Shown piece by piece: positions 53,485 through 62,656 of a DNA stretch of 64,000 bases. A program made the position numbers and the translations under genes. Every line of letters starts with the position of its first letter. The stretch's first letter is position 1. Origin of the DNA: Proteiniphilum sp. (GTDB lineage: Bacteria; Bacteroidota; Bacteroidia; Bacteroidales; Dysgonomonadaceae); contig JAQVWR010000002.1 in assembly GCA_028709605.1 (NCBI GenBank), positions 19,249-83,248 on the forward strand, read 5' to 3'. Under the pieces are notes generated by a model. That model did no database searches. It saw nothing but the letters and a program-made list of their open reading frames with translations, and was not told the origin of the DNA.

Positions 53485-53491
53485 TTCGCTG

Positions 53492-53499
53492 CAAAACTA
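53492..53499 (-). promoter_or_regulatory. -7 box TAGTTTTG only 8 nt before the mutY start
   Basis: TAnnTTTG match on the minus strand; expected leader of about 1-3 nt. No -33 box at the expected distance. Confidence 0.5.
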
Positions 53500-53583
53500 A
53501 TGGAAAAAGTGCAATTTTCAGGAAAAAAGAGAAAAAAGAGAAAAAAATTAGCCGCAATAATTTTACCGTTGGAAAAAAAGCTA

Positions 53584-53591
53584 TATATTTG
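53584..53591 (+). promoter_or_regulatory. -7 box TATATTTG for the HU gene
   Basis: Perfect TAnnTTTG in an AT-rich region, 62 nt before the HU ATG. Confidence 0.6.
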
Positions 53592-53653
53592 CAATCCAAA
53601 ATTTTACTTATTAACAAATGCTATAATTATTAATATTTTAAAATATAAATAAA

Positions 53654-53935
53654 ATGACGAAAGCAGACATTGTGAATGAGATTGCAAAAAATACCGGTGT
53701 GGACAAAGTATCGGTATTGGCAACGGTAGAATCTTTTATGGAAGTGGTGAAAGATTCATTGGCAGGCAACGAAAACGTCTATTTGAGAGGATTCGGAAGT
53801 TTTATTGTGAAGAAAAGGGCACAAAAAACAGCACGTAATATTTCAAAAAATACCACTATCATCATCCCGGAACACAATATTCCTGCTTTTAAGCCTGCCA
53901 AAACATTTGTTGCACAGGTGAAGGAAACCAAATAA
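53654..53935 (+). CDS. HU/IHF-family DNA-binding protein
   Basis: Small dimeric DNA-bending protein of the nucleoid. The 93-residue protein has MTKADIVNEIAKNTGVDK, the GFGSFIVKKRAQKTARNISKNTTIIIPEHNIPAFKPAKTF arm with the conserved RGFGSF start. Among Bacteroidetes HU copies it is the one usually found before rng. It is followed 24 nt later by the mS38-like small gene. Confidence 0.96.
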   Translation: MTKADIVNEIAKNTGVDKVSVLATVESFMEVVKDSLAGNENVYLRGFGSFIVKKRAQKTARNISKNTTIIIPEHNIPAFKPAKTFVAQVKETK

Positions 53936-53944
53936 TTAATTTTT

Positions 53945-53952
53945 AAAGGAGG
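53945..53952 (+). promoter_or_regulatory. Perfect Shine-Dalgarno AAAGGAGG before the mS38-like gene
   Basis: AAAGGAGG with a 7-nt spacer to the ATG at 53960. Nearly every other gene in this window lacks such a site, so it stands out. Confidence 0.8.
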
Positions 53953-53959
53953 TACGAAA

Positions 53960-54052
53960 ATGCCAAGCGGAAAAAAAAGAAAACGGCATAAAATGTCAAT
54001 TCACAAGCGTAAAAAAAGACTCAGGAAAAACAGGCATAAGAAGAAAAAGTAA
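53960..54052 (+). CDS. AURKAIP1/COX24-domain small basic protein (mS38-like)
   Basis: A 30-residue protein too short for the ORF track: MPSGKKRKRHKMSIHKRKKR, then a further run of Lys, Arg and Asn to the end. More than half the residues are Lys or Arg. The pattern KRKRHKMSIHKRKKRLRKNRHKKK matches the AURKAIP1/COX24 domain of mitochondrial ribosomal protein mS38 and the short bacterial homologues annotated in Bacteroidetes, which suggests a ribosome-bound peptide. It lies between HU and rng and has a perfect Shine-Dalgarno. Confidence 0.88.
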   Translation: MPSGKKRKRHKMSIHKRKKRLRKNRHKKKK

Positions 54053-54080
54053 GCCGAAGTTTTTTTTACACCATATACAG

Positions 54081-54121
54081 GAACAAACTTAAAAAAAACC
54101 ATCCGGAAATTAAGTTTGTTC
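54081..54121 (+). promoter_or_regulatory. Hairpin in the rng leader
   Basis: GAACAAACTTAA/TTAAGTTTGTTC forms a perfect 12-bp stem with a 17-nt loop (54093-54109). Outer ATACA/TGTAT pairs can extend it. It ends 100 nt before the rng GTG. No T-run follows, so it is unlikely to be a simple terminator of the small gene. Confidence 0.65.
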
Positions 54122-54221
54122 TTTGTGTATTGCACAAGGGGAGTGGTTCTGGAGAGAACCTCCTTTCTGTTGTGAAGACAGAAGCCCTATCAATTTTGTA
54201 AACATTAAAAAAAGGACAATT

Positions 54222-55790
54222 GTGACAAGCGAACTTGTGGTGGATGTTCAACCGAAAGAGATTACCATTGTCGTTCTCGAAGACAAGAAACTGGTAGAAT
54301 TGCAACAGGAAAGTCAGGAAGGCTCTTTTGCGGTTGGGAACATTTACCTGGGCAAAGTAAAAAAACTGATGCCCGCCCTTAACGCTGCATTTGTGAACGT
54401 GGGACACAAAAAGGACGCTTTTCTTCACTATTTGGATTTAGGGGTTGAATTCAACTCTCTTCGGGAGTTCCAGAAGATGGTTGAAGACAAGAAAAAGATT
54501 CCGCAGCTTCAGAAGATGAAGTTGCAACCCGATATCGATAAGGAAGGATCCATCTCGGATATCCTGAAAGTGGGGCAGGAGATACTGGTGCAGATAGCCA
54601 AAGAGCCCATATCGACCAAAGGACCCCGGCTGACGGCCGAGATTTCGTTCGCGGGACGGTTTATGGTGTTGATCCCATTCATCGATCGCGTATCGGTATC
54701 GCAAAAGATTAAATCGCGCGAGGAGCGCGCCCGGCTTCGGCAGCTTATCCAGAGCATCAAACCCAGGAACTTCGGTGTCATCATCCGTACGAACGCCGAA
54801 GGAAAGAGGGTTGCTGACCTGGATGCAGAGCTGAAGGTGCTGGTGAAAAGATGGGAGGATCATATCGGCAGGATCATGAAAGCCAAAGCCCCCTCACTCA
54901 TTTTTGAGGAGACGGGTCGCACCGTGGCACTGTTGCGTGATATATTCAATCCCTCTTTTGAACAGATACACATCAACGACAGGGATGTGGCGAGGCAGAT
55001 CGCCGAATATGTAAGCATTATCGCACCGGAACGAAAGAATGTGGTCAGGCAATATACCGGTGCTTTGCCCATTTTAGATAATTTCGGCGTCACCAAACAG
55101 ATCAAATCGCTCTTTGGGAAAACGGTTACGTTTAAGAACGGTGCGTATCTCATCATTGAGCATACTGAGGCCTTGCATGTGATCGATGTGAACAGCGGTA
55201 ACCGCAACAAATCGAAGCTCGGTCAGGAAGATAGTGCCTTTGAGGTGAATCTGGCTGCCGCCGAAGAGATTGCCCGTCAGCTGCGGTTGCGGGATATGGG
55301 CGGCATTATTGTCATCGACTTCATCGACATGAGCAAGGGTGAGCATCGCAACAAGTTGCTTGCCAGGATGCAAGAGCTGATGGCAAACGACCGGTCCAGG
55401 CATAACATTTTACCGTTGAGTAAGTTCGGGTTAATGCAGATCACGCGGCAGCGTGTGCGTCCCGAAATGGAAGTTACCACAAGCGAAGAATGCCCCACTT
55501 GCTTTGGTAAAGGCAAGATCAAATCATCGATCCTGTTTACCGACACCCTGGAGGGAAAGATCGATTATTTAGTCCACAAGTTAAAAGTGAAGAAATTCAG
55601 TCTGCACATCCATCCATATGTAGCAGCGTACGTTCAGCAAGGTATGTTTTCGTTAAAGTTCAAATGGCGGAAAAAGTTTAATGTAGGATTTAAAGTGATT
55701 CCCGATCAAAAGCTGGGATTCCTGCAATATGTTTTCTATGACAAAGACGGAAACGAAATTGATCTGAAGGAAGAGATTGAAATGAAATAA
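54222..55790 (+). CDS. rng: Ribonuclease E/G family protein
   Basis: Single-strand-specific endoribonuclease for rRNA maturation and mRNA decay. I use the GTG at 54222, which gives MTSELVVDVQPKEITIVVLED, the start seen in relatives; the ORF-track start adds 33 residues through the leader. The 522-residue protein has the S1 domain (NIYLGKVKKLMPALNAAFVNVGHKKDAFLHYLDL), catalytic Asp motifs HVIDVNSGN and GGIIVIDFIDM, the zinc link CPTCFGKGK and the ILFTDTLEGKIDYLVHKL segment. No long C-terminal scaffold is present, so it is RNase G-like. Confidence 0.95.
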   Translation: MTSELVVDVQPKEITIVVLEDKKLVELQQESQEGSFAVGNIYLGKVKKLMPALNAAFVNVGHKKDAFLHYLDLGVEFNSLREFQKMVEDKKKIPQLQKMKLQPDIDKEGSISDILKVGQEILVQIAKEPISTKGPRLTAEISFAGRFMVLIPFIDRVSVSQKIKSREERARLRQLIQSIKPRNFGVIIRTNAEGKRVADLDAELKVLVKRWEDHIGRIMKAKAPSLIFEETGRTVALLRDIFNPSFEQIHINDRDVARQIAEYVSIIAPERKNVVRQYTGALPILDNFGVTKQIKSLFGKTVTFKNGAYLIIEHTEALHVIDVNSGNRNKSKLGQEDSAFEVNLAAAEEIARQLRLRDMGGIIVIDFIDMSKGEHRNKLLARMQELMANDRSRHNILPLSKFGLMQITRQRVRPEMEVTTSEECPTCFGKGKIKSSILFTDTLEGKIDYLVHKLKVKKFSLHIHPYVAAYVQQGMFSLKFKWRKKFNVGFKVIPDQKLGFLQYVFYDKDGNEIDLKEEIEMK

Positions 55791-55820
55791 TGCCCGGTTA
55801 CTGACCGTGGCAGCAATTGG

Positions 55821-55855
55821 AAAAACCGGTGTTGCCTCTGCGATGCCGGTTTTTT
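55821..55855. terminator. Bidirectional terminator between rng and priA
   Basis: AAAAACCGG/CCGGTTTTT stem with A-run and T-run on either side, placed between two convergent genes. Confidence 0.85.
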
Positions 55856-55861
55856 ACGTGC

Positions 55862-58099
55862 TTACAGGGGGTCTACATCGTAGTAGAGGTTCACGTATTT
55901 GTAGGCAGGCATGTTGTGCAGGGAGGCTTCCGCCTGCTTCAGGAGCTGGCGTACCCGTTGCGGAGAGAGGCCTGTTTCAATTTTTAGCAGGATCTCCCCT
56001 CGGTACTGCATCTGGATGCGTCCTACCAAGGGTTTCCCGGGACCCAGCACGCGTTCTTTCAACTCTTCTCTGAGGCGTGCCGCCAGCAGGGAGGCGGCTG
56101 TTTCCACCCTCTTTTCCTCCTTATGCTTCAGGATGATTCGGATCAACCGGCAGAAGGGGGGATACCCGAACAGTTTTCTTTCCGAGCGCTCTTCCTCGAA
56201 GAAGCCTGCATAGTCGTTGCGGGTGACAAATCGGTAGATAGGCTGCCCCGGATCGGCTGTCTGGATGATGGCGATTCCTGCTTCATTCTTTCGTCCCGCG
56301 CGCCCAGCAGCCTGGGTCATCAGCTGAAACCCCCGTTCGTGGGAGCGAAAATCGGGATGATTGATCAGCGAGTCAGCCGAAATGATTCCCACCACTCTCA
56401 CGTGATCGAAATCCAGTCCCTTGGACAACATCTGTGTCCCGACCAGTATCTGTATCCTTTTCTCCTGGAATGCGCTGATGATCTTTTCATAGGCGTTCTT
56501 TCCCCGTGTCGTATCGGCATCCATGCGTGCCACAACCGTACCGGGAAAGAGCATTTTCACCTCCTCCTCCAGCTGTTCCGTGCCCGATCCCTGTGGCTCG
56601 AGCTGCTCTGCCCCGCAGGCGGGACAGGTGGACGGGATCCGGTAGGATCGGTTGCAGTAGTGGCATACCAGTCGCTGGGGATGCGTATGTAAAGTGAGCG
56701 ACACGTCACAATGCGTGCATCTGGGGGTCCAGGCGCACTGTTTACATTCCAGTACGGGTGCAAATCCACGCCGGTTGCGGAAGAGAATCACCTGTTCGCC
56801 TTTCTCCAGCGCACAACTTATCTCTTCCTTCAATGCGGGCGCAAGAATGGATTTCATTTTTTTTCGCCGGCGCAGCTCCCGGGTGTTCTCCAGCTGTATC
56901 CGGGGCATCGTCATGCCGTTGAAACGTTCGGTGAGCGTCACCAGCCCGTATTTGCCGGTGCTTGCGTGGGAATAGGACTCAATGGAAGGTGTGGCGGATC
57001 CCAGGACGGTTTTCGCTCCGCAGATATGGGCCAGCATGATTGCCGTATCGCGTGCATGGTAGCGTGGAGCGGGATCCTGCTGTTTGTAGCTCGTTTCATG
57101 CTCCTCATCTACAATGACCAGTCCCAGTTCCCGGAAAGGGAGGAACAGGGAGGAGCGTACGCCGATGATGATCTGATAAGGGTTGTCCGACAGCATTTTT
57201 TGCCAGATCTCGGTTCGCTCGTTGTCGCCGATACCGGAATGATAGATACCCAGTTTGTTGCCGAACACAGCCTGCAGGCGTTGTGTGAGTTGGGTCGTCA
57301 ATGCAATCTCGGGAAGCAGATAGAGTGTTTGCTTTCCATCGGACAGGTATTGTCGGATCAGATGAATGTAGATCTCTGTTTTGCCGCCGGAGGTGACCCC
57401 GTGTAACAGCGTCGTTTCTTTCGTGTTAAGACTCTCGGTCAGTTGATCCAAAGCCATCTGCTGATGTGTACTGAGCGGAAAAGGCTCCCTTAGGGGAACT
57501 TTCTCGCTCCCTATGCGGCTGCACTGTACGGTGTGTGCGGTCACAATCTCCTTTCCGAGCAGACCGTTCAGGACAGCGGCAGAGAATGCAGGGAGAGCGA
57601 TGAGCTCTTTCTTGCTCACCATCTCTCTATCCTGTTCCGTTAGCAAAGAACGGATCTCCCCGAGCAGTGCCTCCTGTTTTTTCGCTTTTCCCAACAGATC
57701 CCTGATGGCTGACTGATCCAGGTCTTTATTGAGACTGTAAAAGAGTTTTTTCTTCGGGACATAACCTGTGGCGAGGTCCTTCGGTTTCATAAAAGAGGGG
57801 AGGGCTGCTTTACAGACATCTCCCAGTGGGGAGATATAGTAGAACGCGATCCATTTCCACAGCTTCAGTTGCTGTGCAGTGACCACCGGTTTCTCATCCG
57901 GAACGGAATGGATCTCTTTGACGGCAATATCGGCGGATAACGCATCGTGGATATGGGCAATGATGCCGGTGTAATATTTCCGTCTTCCGAAAGGAACTAC
58001 CACTCTTTGTCCCACAGCTATCCGGTGTTGCATCTCTTCCGGGACAGCATATGTAAATTGTTCGGGTAATGGAAGCGGAAGGATGACATCCACATACAT
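55862..58099 (-). CDS. priA: Primosomal protein N' (replication restart helicase PriA)
   Basis: Reloads the replisome at collapsed forks. The 745-residue protein has the N-terminal 3'-DNA-binding domain, Walker A (LLHGVTSGGKTEIYIH), the DEEH box (VIVDEEHETSYKQQDPAPRYHARD), a zinc region with eight Cys (CKQCAWTPRCTHCDVSL ... CHYCNRSYRIPSTCPACG) and helicase motif VI (QAAGRAGRKNEAG). It starts 3 nt after the porin-like gene, so the two are probably cotranscribed. Confidence 0.97.
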   Translation of the reverse strand: MYVDVILPLPLPEQFTYAVPEEMQHRIAVGQRVVVPFGRRKYYTGIIAHIHDALSADIAVKEIHSVPDEKPVVTAQQLKLWKWIAFYYISPLGDVCKAALPSFMKPKDLATGYVPKKKLFYSLNKDLDQSAIRDLLGKAKKQEALLGEIRSLLTEQDREMVSKKELIALPAFSAAVLNGLLGKEIVTAHTVQCSRIGSEKVPLREPFPLSTHQQMALDQLTESLNTKETTLLHGVTSGGKTEIYIHLIRQYLSDGKQTLYLLPEIALTTQLTQRLQAVFGNKLGIYHSGIGDNERTEIWQKMLSDNPYQIIIGVRSSLFLPFRELGLVIVDEEHETSYKQQDPAPRYHARDTAIMLAHICGAKTVLGSATPSIESYSHASTGKYGLVTLTERFNGMTMPRIQLENTRELRRRKKMKSILAPALKEEISCALEKGEQVILFRNRRGFAPVLECKQCAWTPRCTHCDVSLTLHTHPQRLVCHYCNRSYRIPSTCPACGAEQLEPQGSGTEQLEEEVKMLFPGTVVARMDADTTRGKNAYEKIISAFQEKRIQILVGTQMLSKGLDFDHVRVVGIISADSLINHPDFRSHERGFQLMTQAAGRAGRKNEAGIAIIQTADPGQPIYRFVTRNDYAGFFEEERSERKLFGYPPFCRLIRIILKHKEEKRVETAASLLAARLREELKERVLGPGKPLVGRIQMQYRGEILLKIETGLSPQRVRQLLKQAEASLHNMPAYKYVNLYYDVDPL

Positions 58100-58102
58100 A
58101 GG

Positions 58103-58744
58103 TCAGAAATAGAGGGCGGCAGTGATGCTCCACGAATCAGACTTGCCGTTCAGCGGATCTTTCCAGTTCGCTTCTTCCACTGCATAGTTGTCGGTCAGCT
58201 GTACCCCGTAAGTGACCCCTACCTGCAGCATCCTGAACAACTCTAAGCCCATCCCGATATTGGTGCCGGCCTGAAACTTTTTCGCGCTGATATCTTCCTG
58301 CATATTCTGTACATTTATTTTATCTCCCGAGATAAGGTATCCCGCATAGGGGCCGGCTACGGCATACATACGGACGGGCAGTATGCCCAGACCGAATTTG
58401 ATTTTTGCATTGAGGGGGAGATAGAGATAGCGGTTGGATATTTCGTCGGATCCTGCACTTTCCCCGTCGGTGAGGGAGGAAACCGTCATGCGGTTGTCGT
58501 TGTACAGCAGCGAAGCCTCGATACCAAAATCGGCGACGGCAAACGGGAACAGGGCCTCAAGGGAGGGCCCTATGCTGTAGGAGGTCATATTCTCCACTTT
58601 CAGGGCATTGCTGTCGAAACTGGGGTTGTTCAGCCCTACTTCTGCTTTGACTCCTGCTTTGATTTGTGCAGAGAGGGGGGCGGATAGCAGGGCTCCCATC
58701 AGGAATGCCATACTGCTAAGGATCAGTTGTTTTGTTTTCATCAT
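58103..58744 (-). CDS. Porin-family outer-membrane beta-barrel protein
   Basis: A 213-residue exported protein. The start at 58744 (MMKTKQLILSSMAFLMGALLSAPLSAQ) gives a signal peptide; the ORF-track start is 25 codons further out and would cross the -7 box. Strands alternate (IKAGVKAEVGLNNPSFDS, ADFGIEASLLYNDNRMTV, LYLPLNAKIKFGLGI, VRMYAVAGPYAGYLI, WSITAALYF) and the last residue is Phe, as in Omp-b-brl (PF13568-like) proteins. Function unknown. Confidence 0.87.
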   Translation of the reverse strand: MMKTKQLILSSMAFLMGALLSAPLSAQIKAGVKAEVGLNNPSFDSNALKVENMTSYSIGPSLEALFPFAVADFGIEASLLYNDNRMTVSSLTDGESAGSDEISNRYLYLPLNAKIKFGLGILPVRMYAVAGPYAGYLISGDKINVQNMQEDISAKKFQAGTNIGMGLELFRMLQVGVTYGVQLTDNYAVEEANWKDPLNGKSDSWSITAALYF

Positions 58745-58788
58745 CTTGTGTGTTATTAATTGTGTATGAACGGGTACCTCGCGCGTTA

Positions 58789-58820
58789 CAAATATACCAT
58801 TATGACACAGGTAAAACAAA
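58789..58820 (-). promoter_or_regulatory. Promoter of the porin-priA pair
   Basis: On the minus strand TTTG (58817-58820), a 20-bp spacer and TATATTTG (58789-58796), 45 nt before the start codon. Confidence 0.7.
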
Positions 58821-58866
58821 AAAGTTAACGGAGTGGTTGTTAAAGAAACTTAAATTATAAAACATG

Positions 58867-58908
58867 AAAAAAGCGTTTCTTCTCTTTTGAGGGAGAAAGA
58901 ACGCTTTT
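58867..58908 (-). terminator. Terminator of sdhCAB
   Basis: GAAAAGCGTT/AACGCTTTTTTC stem with inner TCTC/GAGA pairs; the minus strand ends in a T-run, 20 nt after the sdhB stop. Confidence 0.85.
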
Positions 58909-58928
58909 CGTGTAGAGGGCCGGAGGGG

Positions 58929-59684
58929 TTAGTCCTTGAACTTCGCCTTCAGGAACTCCCGGTTGAGGCGGGCAATATTGGTGATGGAGATGTTCTTAGG
59001 GCACTCCACTTCGCAGGCGCCCGTGTTGGTGCAGTTGCCGAAGCCCAGCTCGTCCATTTTGGCCACCATCGCCTTGGCACGGCGCGCAGCTTCCACCCGT
59101 CCCTGTGGCAGGAGGGCCAACTGGCTCACCTTTGCCGAGACAAAGAGCATGGCCGATCCGTTCTTGCAGGCAGCCACGCAGGCACCGCAGCCGATGCAGG
59201 CCGCGGCGTCCATGGCCATCTCGGCATCATCCCGTGGAATGGGGATGGCATTTGCATCGGGTACCCCGCCGGTGTTGACGGAGATGTAACCGCCTGCCTG
59301 GATGATCTTGTCGAAAGCTGAACGGTCAACCATCAGGTCCTTGATGATGGGGAAGCCGGCGGAACGCCATGGTTCCACCGTGATGGTGTCGCCGTCGTTG
59401 AAACGGCGCATATGAAGCTGGCAGGTGGTGATGCCGGTGTCGGGTCCGTGGGGGTGTCCGTTGATATAGAGGCTGCACATGCCGCAGATTCCTTCGCGGC
59501 AGTCGTGATCGAACACGATCGGCTCTTTGCCTTCGTTGATGAGTTGTTCATTAAGGATGTCGAGCATTTCCAGGAAGGAGCTCCCCTGAGAGATCTTTTC
59601 CAGTGAGTAGGTTTCAAAATGACCTTTCTCTTTCGGTCCGTTTTGGCGCCAGACTTTTACTTTTATGTTGATATCTTTATCCAT
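58929..59684 (-). CDS. sdhB: Succinate dehydrogenase/fumarate reductase iron-sulfur subunit
   Basis: Relays electrons between the flavin and the haem/quinone site. The 251-residue protein has the 2Fe-2S ligands in [16 protein letters not shown] and the ferredoxin motifs [17 protein letters not shown] and [15 protein letters not shown]. In Bacteroidales this complex usually acts as fumarate reductase in anaerobic growth; the direction cannot be read from sequence. It is the third gene of sdhCAB. Confidence 0.97.
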   Translation of the reverse strand: MDKDINIKVKVWRQNGPKEKGHFETYSLEKISQGSSFLEMLDILNEQLINEGKEPIVFDHDCREGICGMCSLYINGHPHGPDTGITTCQLHMRRFNDGDTITVEPWRSAGFPIIKDLMVDRSAFDKIIQAGGYISVNTGGVPDANAIPIPRDDAEMAMDAAACIGCGACVAACKNGSAMLFVSAKVSQLALLPQGRVEAARRAKAMVAKMDELGFGNCTNTGACEVECPKNISITNIARLNREFLKAKFKD

Positions 59685-59725
59685 GATCGTTTGTTGTTTT
59701 GCGTTTACTCTTGTTCCATCAACGG

Positions 59726-61669
59726 TTACGATTTGTAGTTTCTCTGCTGGCGAACCACAAATTCATACTCGAGGGGTTCCTTGTACATCACCGGGGCCTT
59801 TTCTTCACCCTGATACTCCCAGCAGGAGACATAGGCGAACTGGTCGTCGTGGCGCAGTGCCTCACCTTCGGGTGTCTGGTGCTCAAGACGGAAATGACCG
59901 CCGCACGACTCTTCGCGGTCGAGGGCATCGTGTGCCATCAGCTCGCCGATCTCAATAAAGTCAGCCAGACGCAGCGCTTTTTCCAGCTCCACGTTGAGGG
60001 ATTCCTTGTTCCCGGGGATGCGAAGGTTGCTCCAGAAGTCCTTCTTCAGCATTTTCAGCTTTTCAATGGCGTTCTTCAACCCTTCGGCATCCCGTCCCAT
60101 ACCTACAAAATTCCACATGATATGACCCAGTTCCTTGTGGATGTGGTCTACCGAGTGGGTACCCTTGATGTTCATCAGCCGCTCGATGCGGTCGTTGATC
60201 TCTTTCTCGGCCTGTACGAATTCGGGGGCGTCGGTCTTGAAACGGGGCACGTTGATCTGGTCGGCCAGGTAGTTCTGGATGGTATAGGGCAGCACGAAGT
60301 AGCCGTCGGCCAGCCCCTGCATCAGGGCGGAAGCACCGAGGCGGTTGGCGCCGTGATCGGAGAAGTTGGCCTCGCCGATGGCGAACAGACCGGGGATGGT
60401 GGTCATCAGCTCGTAGTCCACCCAGATGCCGCCCATGGTATAGTGGATGGCGGGATAGATCATCATGGGTGTCTCATAGGGGTTTTCATCCACAATCTTC
60501 TCATACATCTGAAAGAGGTTGCCGTAGCGGGCTTCCACTACCTCTTTTCCCAGACGCTGAATGGCGTCGGCAAAATCAAGGTAGACTGCCAGGCCGGTGC
60601 TACCTACGCCATAGCCGGCGTCGCATCGTTCCTTGGCGGCACGTGAGGCCACGTCGCGCGGCACCAGGTTCCCGAAGGCGGGATAGCGGCGCTCCAGATA
60701 GTAGTCGCGATCCTCCTCCTTGATGTCTGTCGGTTTCAGTTTCCCTTCGCGGATGGCCTGTGCATCCTCCAGCTTCTTCGGCACCCAGATGCGCCCATCG
60801 TTGCGCAGGGACTCCGACATAAGGGTCAGCTTCGACTGGAACTCACCGTGTACCGGGATGCAGGTGGGGTGGATCTGAGCCATACAGGGATTGGCAAAGT
60901 AGGCCCCTTTCTTGTAGCACTGCCAGGCTGCCGACCCGTTGGAGGTCATCGCATTGGTGGAGAGGAAGAAGGTGTTGCCGTACCCTCCGGTGGCGATCAC
61001 CACGGCATGGGCGGCAAACCGTTCTAACTTGCCGCTGACCAGGTTGCGGGCGATGATTCCGCGGGCGCGGCCGTCGATCATCACCAGATCCACCATCTCG
61101 TAACGGGTGAAGAGCTTCACCTGGTTCTTGTGTATGGCGCGGCTCAGGGCGGAGTAGGCGCCCAGCAACAGTTGCTGGCCGGTCTGACCGCGAGCGTAGA
61201 AGGTACGGGATACCTGGGCTCCCCCAAAGGAGCGGTTGTCGAGCAGACCGCCATATTCGCGTGCAAAGGGTACACCCTGTGCCACGCATTGGTCGATGAT
61301 GCTGTTCGAGACCTCTGCCAGACGGTAGACATTGGCTTCGCGGGCGCGATAATCGCCGCCCTTGATGGTATCGTAAAAGAGACGGTAGACCGAGTCACCG
61401 TCGTTGGGATAGTTCTTGGCGGCATTGATGCCCCCCTGTGCGGCGATGGAGTGCGCACGGCGGGGTGAGTCCTGAATGCAGAAATTCAATACGTTGAATC
61501 CCATCTCACCCAGTGAGGCGGCTGCCGAGGCACCGGCCAGTCCCGTGCCCACCACGATAATGTCGAGACGGCGTTTGTTGGCCGGGTTTACCAACTTCTG
61601 ATGGTTCTTGTAGTTGGACCATTTTTCGGCGAGAGGCCCTTTGGGTATTTTTGCGTCTAAATTATTCAT
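59726..61669 (-). CDS. sdhA: Succinate dehydrogenase/fumarate reductase flavoprotein subunit
   Basis: Catalytic subunit with covalent FAD. The 647-residue protein has [20 protein letters not shown] (dinucleotide fold), [20 protein letters not shown] (with nearby His for FAD), [26 protein letters not shown] and [16 protein letters not shown]. The long form (about 640 residues) is the Bacteroidetes/epsilon type B enzyme. The Asn/Asp-rich start [17 protein letters not shown] is the family norm. Confidence 0.97.
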   Translation of the reverse strand: MNNLDAKIPKGPLAEKWSNYKNHQKLVNPANKRRLDIIVVGTGLAGASAAASLGEMGFNVLNFCIQDSPRRAHSIAAQGGINAAKNYPNDGDSVYRLFYDTIKGGDYRAREANVYRLAEVSNSIIDQCVAQGVPFAREYGGLLDNRSFGGAQVSRTFYARGQTGQQLLLGAYSALSRAIHKNQVKLFTRYEMVDLVMIDGRARGIIARNLVSGKLERFAAHAVVIATGGYGNTFFLSTNAMTSNGSAAWQCYKKGAYFANPCMAQIHPTCIPVHGEFQSKLTLMSESLRNDGRIWVPKKLEDAQAIREGKLKPTDIKEEDRDYYLERRYPAFGNLVPRDVASRAAKERCDAGYGVGSTGLAVYLDFADAIQRLGKEVVEARYGNLFQMYEKIVDENPYETPMMIYPAIHYTMGGIWVDYELMTTIPGLFAIGEANFSDHGANRLGASALMQGLADGYFVLPYTIQNYLADQINVPRFKTDAPEFVQAEKEINDRIERLMNIKGTHSVDHIHKELGHIMWNFVGMGRDAEGLKNAIEKLKMLKKDFWSNLRIPGNKESLNVELEKALRLADFIEIGELMAHDALDREESCGGHFRLEHQTPEGEALRHDDQFAYVSCWEYQGEEKAPVMYKEPLEYEFVVRQQRNYKS

Positions 61670-61687
61670 AATATCAAATGTCTTTAG

Positions 61688-62362
61688 TTATCCTAATATG
61701 TTGGAGTATCCCAGATAAACGGCGACGACCACCGTGATGAACCCGAGAGAGATGATGGTGGAGATGATGTAGCCCAGTACTTTAAGGCGTTTCATCCAGA
61801 TGATGTTGTTCCATCCTACAGAATGGAGTGCGCTCCAGAAACCGTGATTCAGGTGGAACCAGAGGGCGATAAAGGCGACGATATAGATCACAACCACCCA
61901 AAGACGGGAGAAGACCTCTTCCACCAGCTGCGCACTGTCGTGACGTGCCCCGTCGATCATGAAGAGCTCCTTGAACTGCATCTGGTACCACATCTGATAG
62001 AGGTGCAGGATGAGGAACAACAGGATAAAGAGTCCCAGCACAAACATATTCTGTGACGACCAGGTGGTATCTGTTTTACTTGAGACCTCATACTGGTCGT
62101 GGCCGCGCGCTTTTTGGTTCTGCAGTGTGAGGATGATCGCATAGATGATATGGATCACGAACCCCAGTGCGAGCACGCCTGTGCCGACAATAGCCCACCA
62201 GTTGGCTCCCAGCATCTCATTGGCCAGGAAGTTATAGGTGTCGTAGCTAAAGATCAGCACCAGATTCATGGTCATGTGAAACAGCAGGAACAGGATCAGG
62301 AAAAGGCCGGAGATGCTTTGGATAAATTTCCGTCCGATAGATGAATCAATTAACCAACTCAT
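61688..62362 (-). CDS. sdhC: Succinate dehydrogenase/fumarate reductase cytochrome b subunit
   Basis: Membrane anchor of type B enzymes, with five helices and probably two haems. The start at 62362 (MSWLIDSSIGRKFIQSISGLF) gives 224 residues; the ORF-track start adds 32 residues and crosses towards the promoter. Conserved His residues lie in the helices (LLFHMTMNL, GFVIHIIYAI, LILHLYQMWYQMQ, WFHLNHGFWSALHSVGW). It is 18 nt before sdhA. Confidence 0.95.
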   Translation of the reverse strand: MSWLIDSSIGRKFIQSISGLFLILFLLFHMTMNLVLIFSYDTYNFLANEMLGANWWAIVGTGVLALGFVIHIIYAIILTLQNQKARGHDQYEVSSKTDTTWSSQNMFVLGLFILLFLILHLYQMWYQMQFKELFMIDGARHDSAQLVEEVFSRLWVVVIYIVAFIALWFHLNHGFWSALHSVGWNNIIWMKRLKVLGYIISTIISLGFITVVVAVYLGYSNILG

Positions 62363-62472
62363 AAAGTTCTGTTTTAAATTATTAGATGTTTTGATATGTA
62401 TTGCCGGATGATTTGCTCTAAACAGGGTTTCAGCTATGTGGCGCCTTTGGGGCGGCATTTAAAATATAAATG

Positions 62473-62480
62473 CAAATGTA
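62473..62480 (-). promoter_or_regulatory. -7 box TACATTTG for sdhCAB
   Basis: Perfect TAnnTTTG on the minus strand, 111 nt before the sdhC start. TTTG follows at 62495-62498, a shorter spacer (14) than usual. Confidence 0.5.
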
Positions 62481-62622
62481 ATACTTTTGCCGGTCAAAAG
62501 AGAATCATTTGCGGAAATATTTCTTTAATTGATTTATTTTAGAATCGGTATGAATATCGATCCCAGATATAGAATCATAAAGTGTTCAGCAAATATATCT
62601 CTCTCTTTTGGCGATATTTTCC

Positions 62623-62630
62623 TATCTTTG
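62623..62630 (+). promoter_or_regulatory. -7 box TATCTTTG for trpS
   Basis: Perfect TAnnTTTG, 26 nt before the trpS ATG; TTTG lies 12 bp upstream, closer than the usual 19. Confidence 0.6.
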
Positions 62631-62656
62631 TAGGCTGATAAAAGGAAACATAGATC

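Noticed and set aside
53520-53580. Purine-rich A/G tract between mutY and HU considered as a repeat or contingency locus
   Set aside because: It is simple AT-rich promoter-region sequence with no regular unit, and it lies outside both genes.
59699-60646. 315-aa plus-strand ORF opposite sdhA
   Set aside because: Shadow of the sdhA reading frame.
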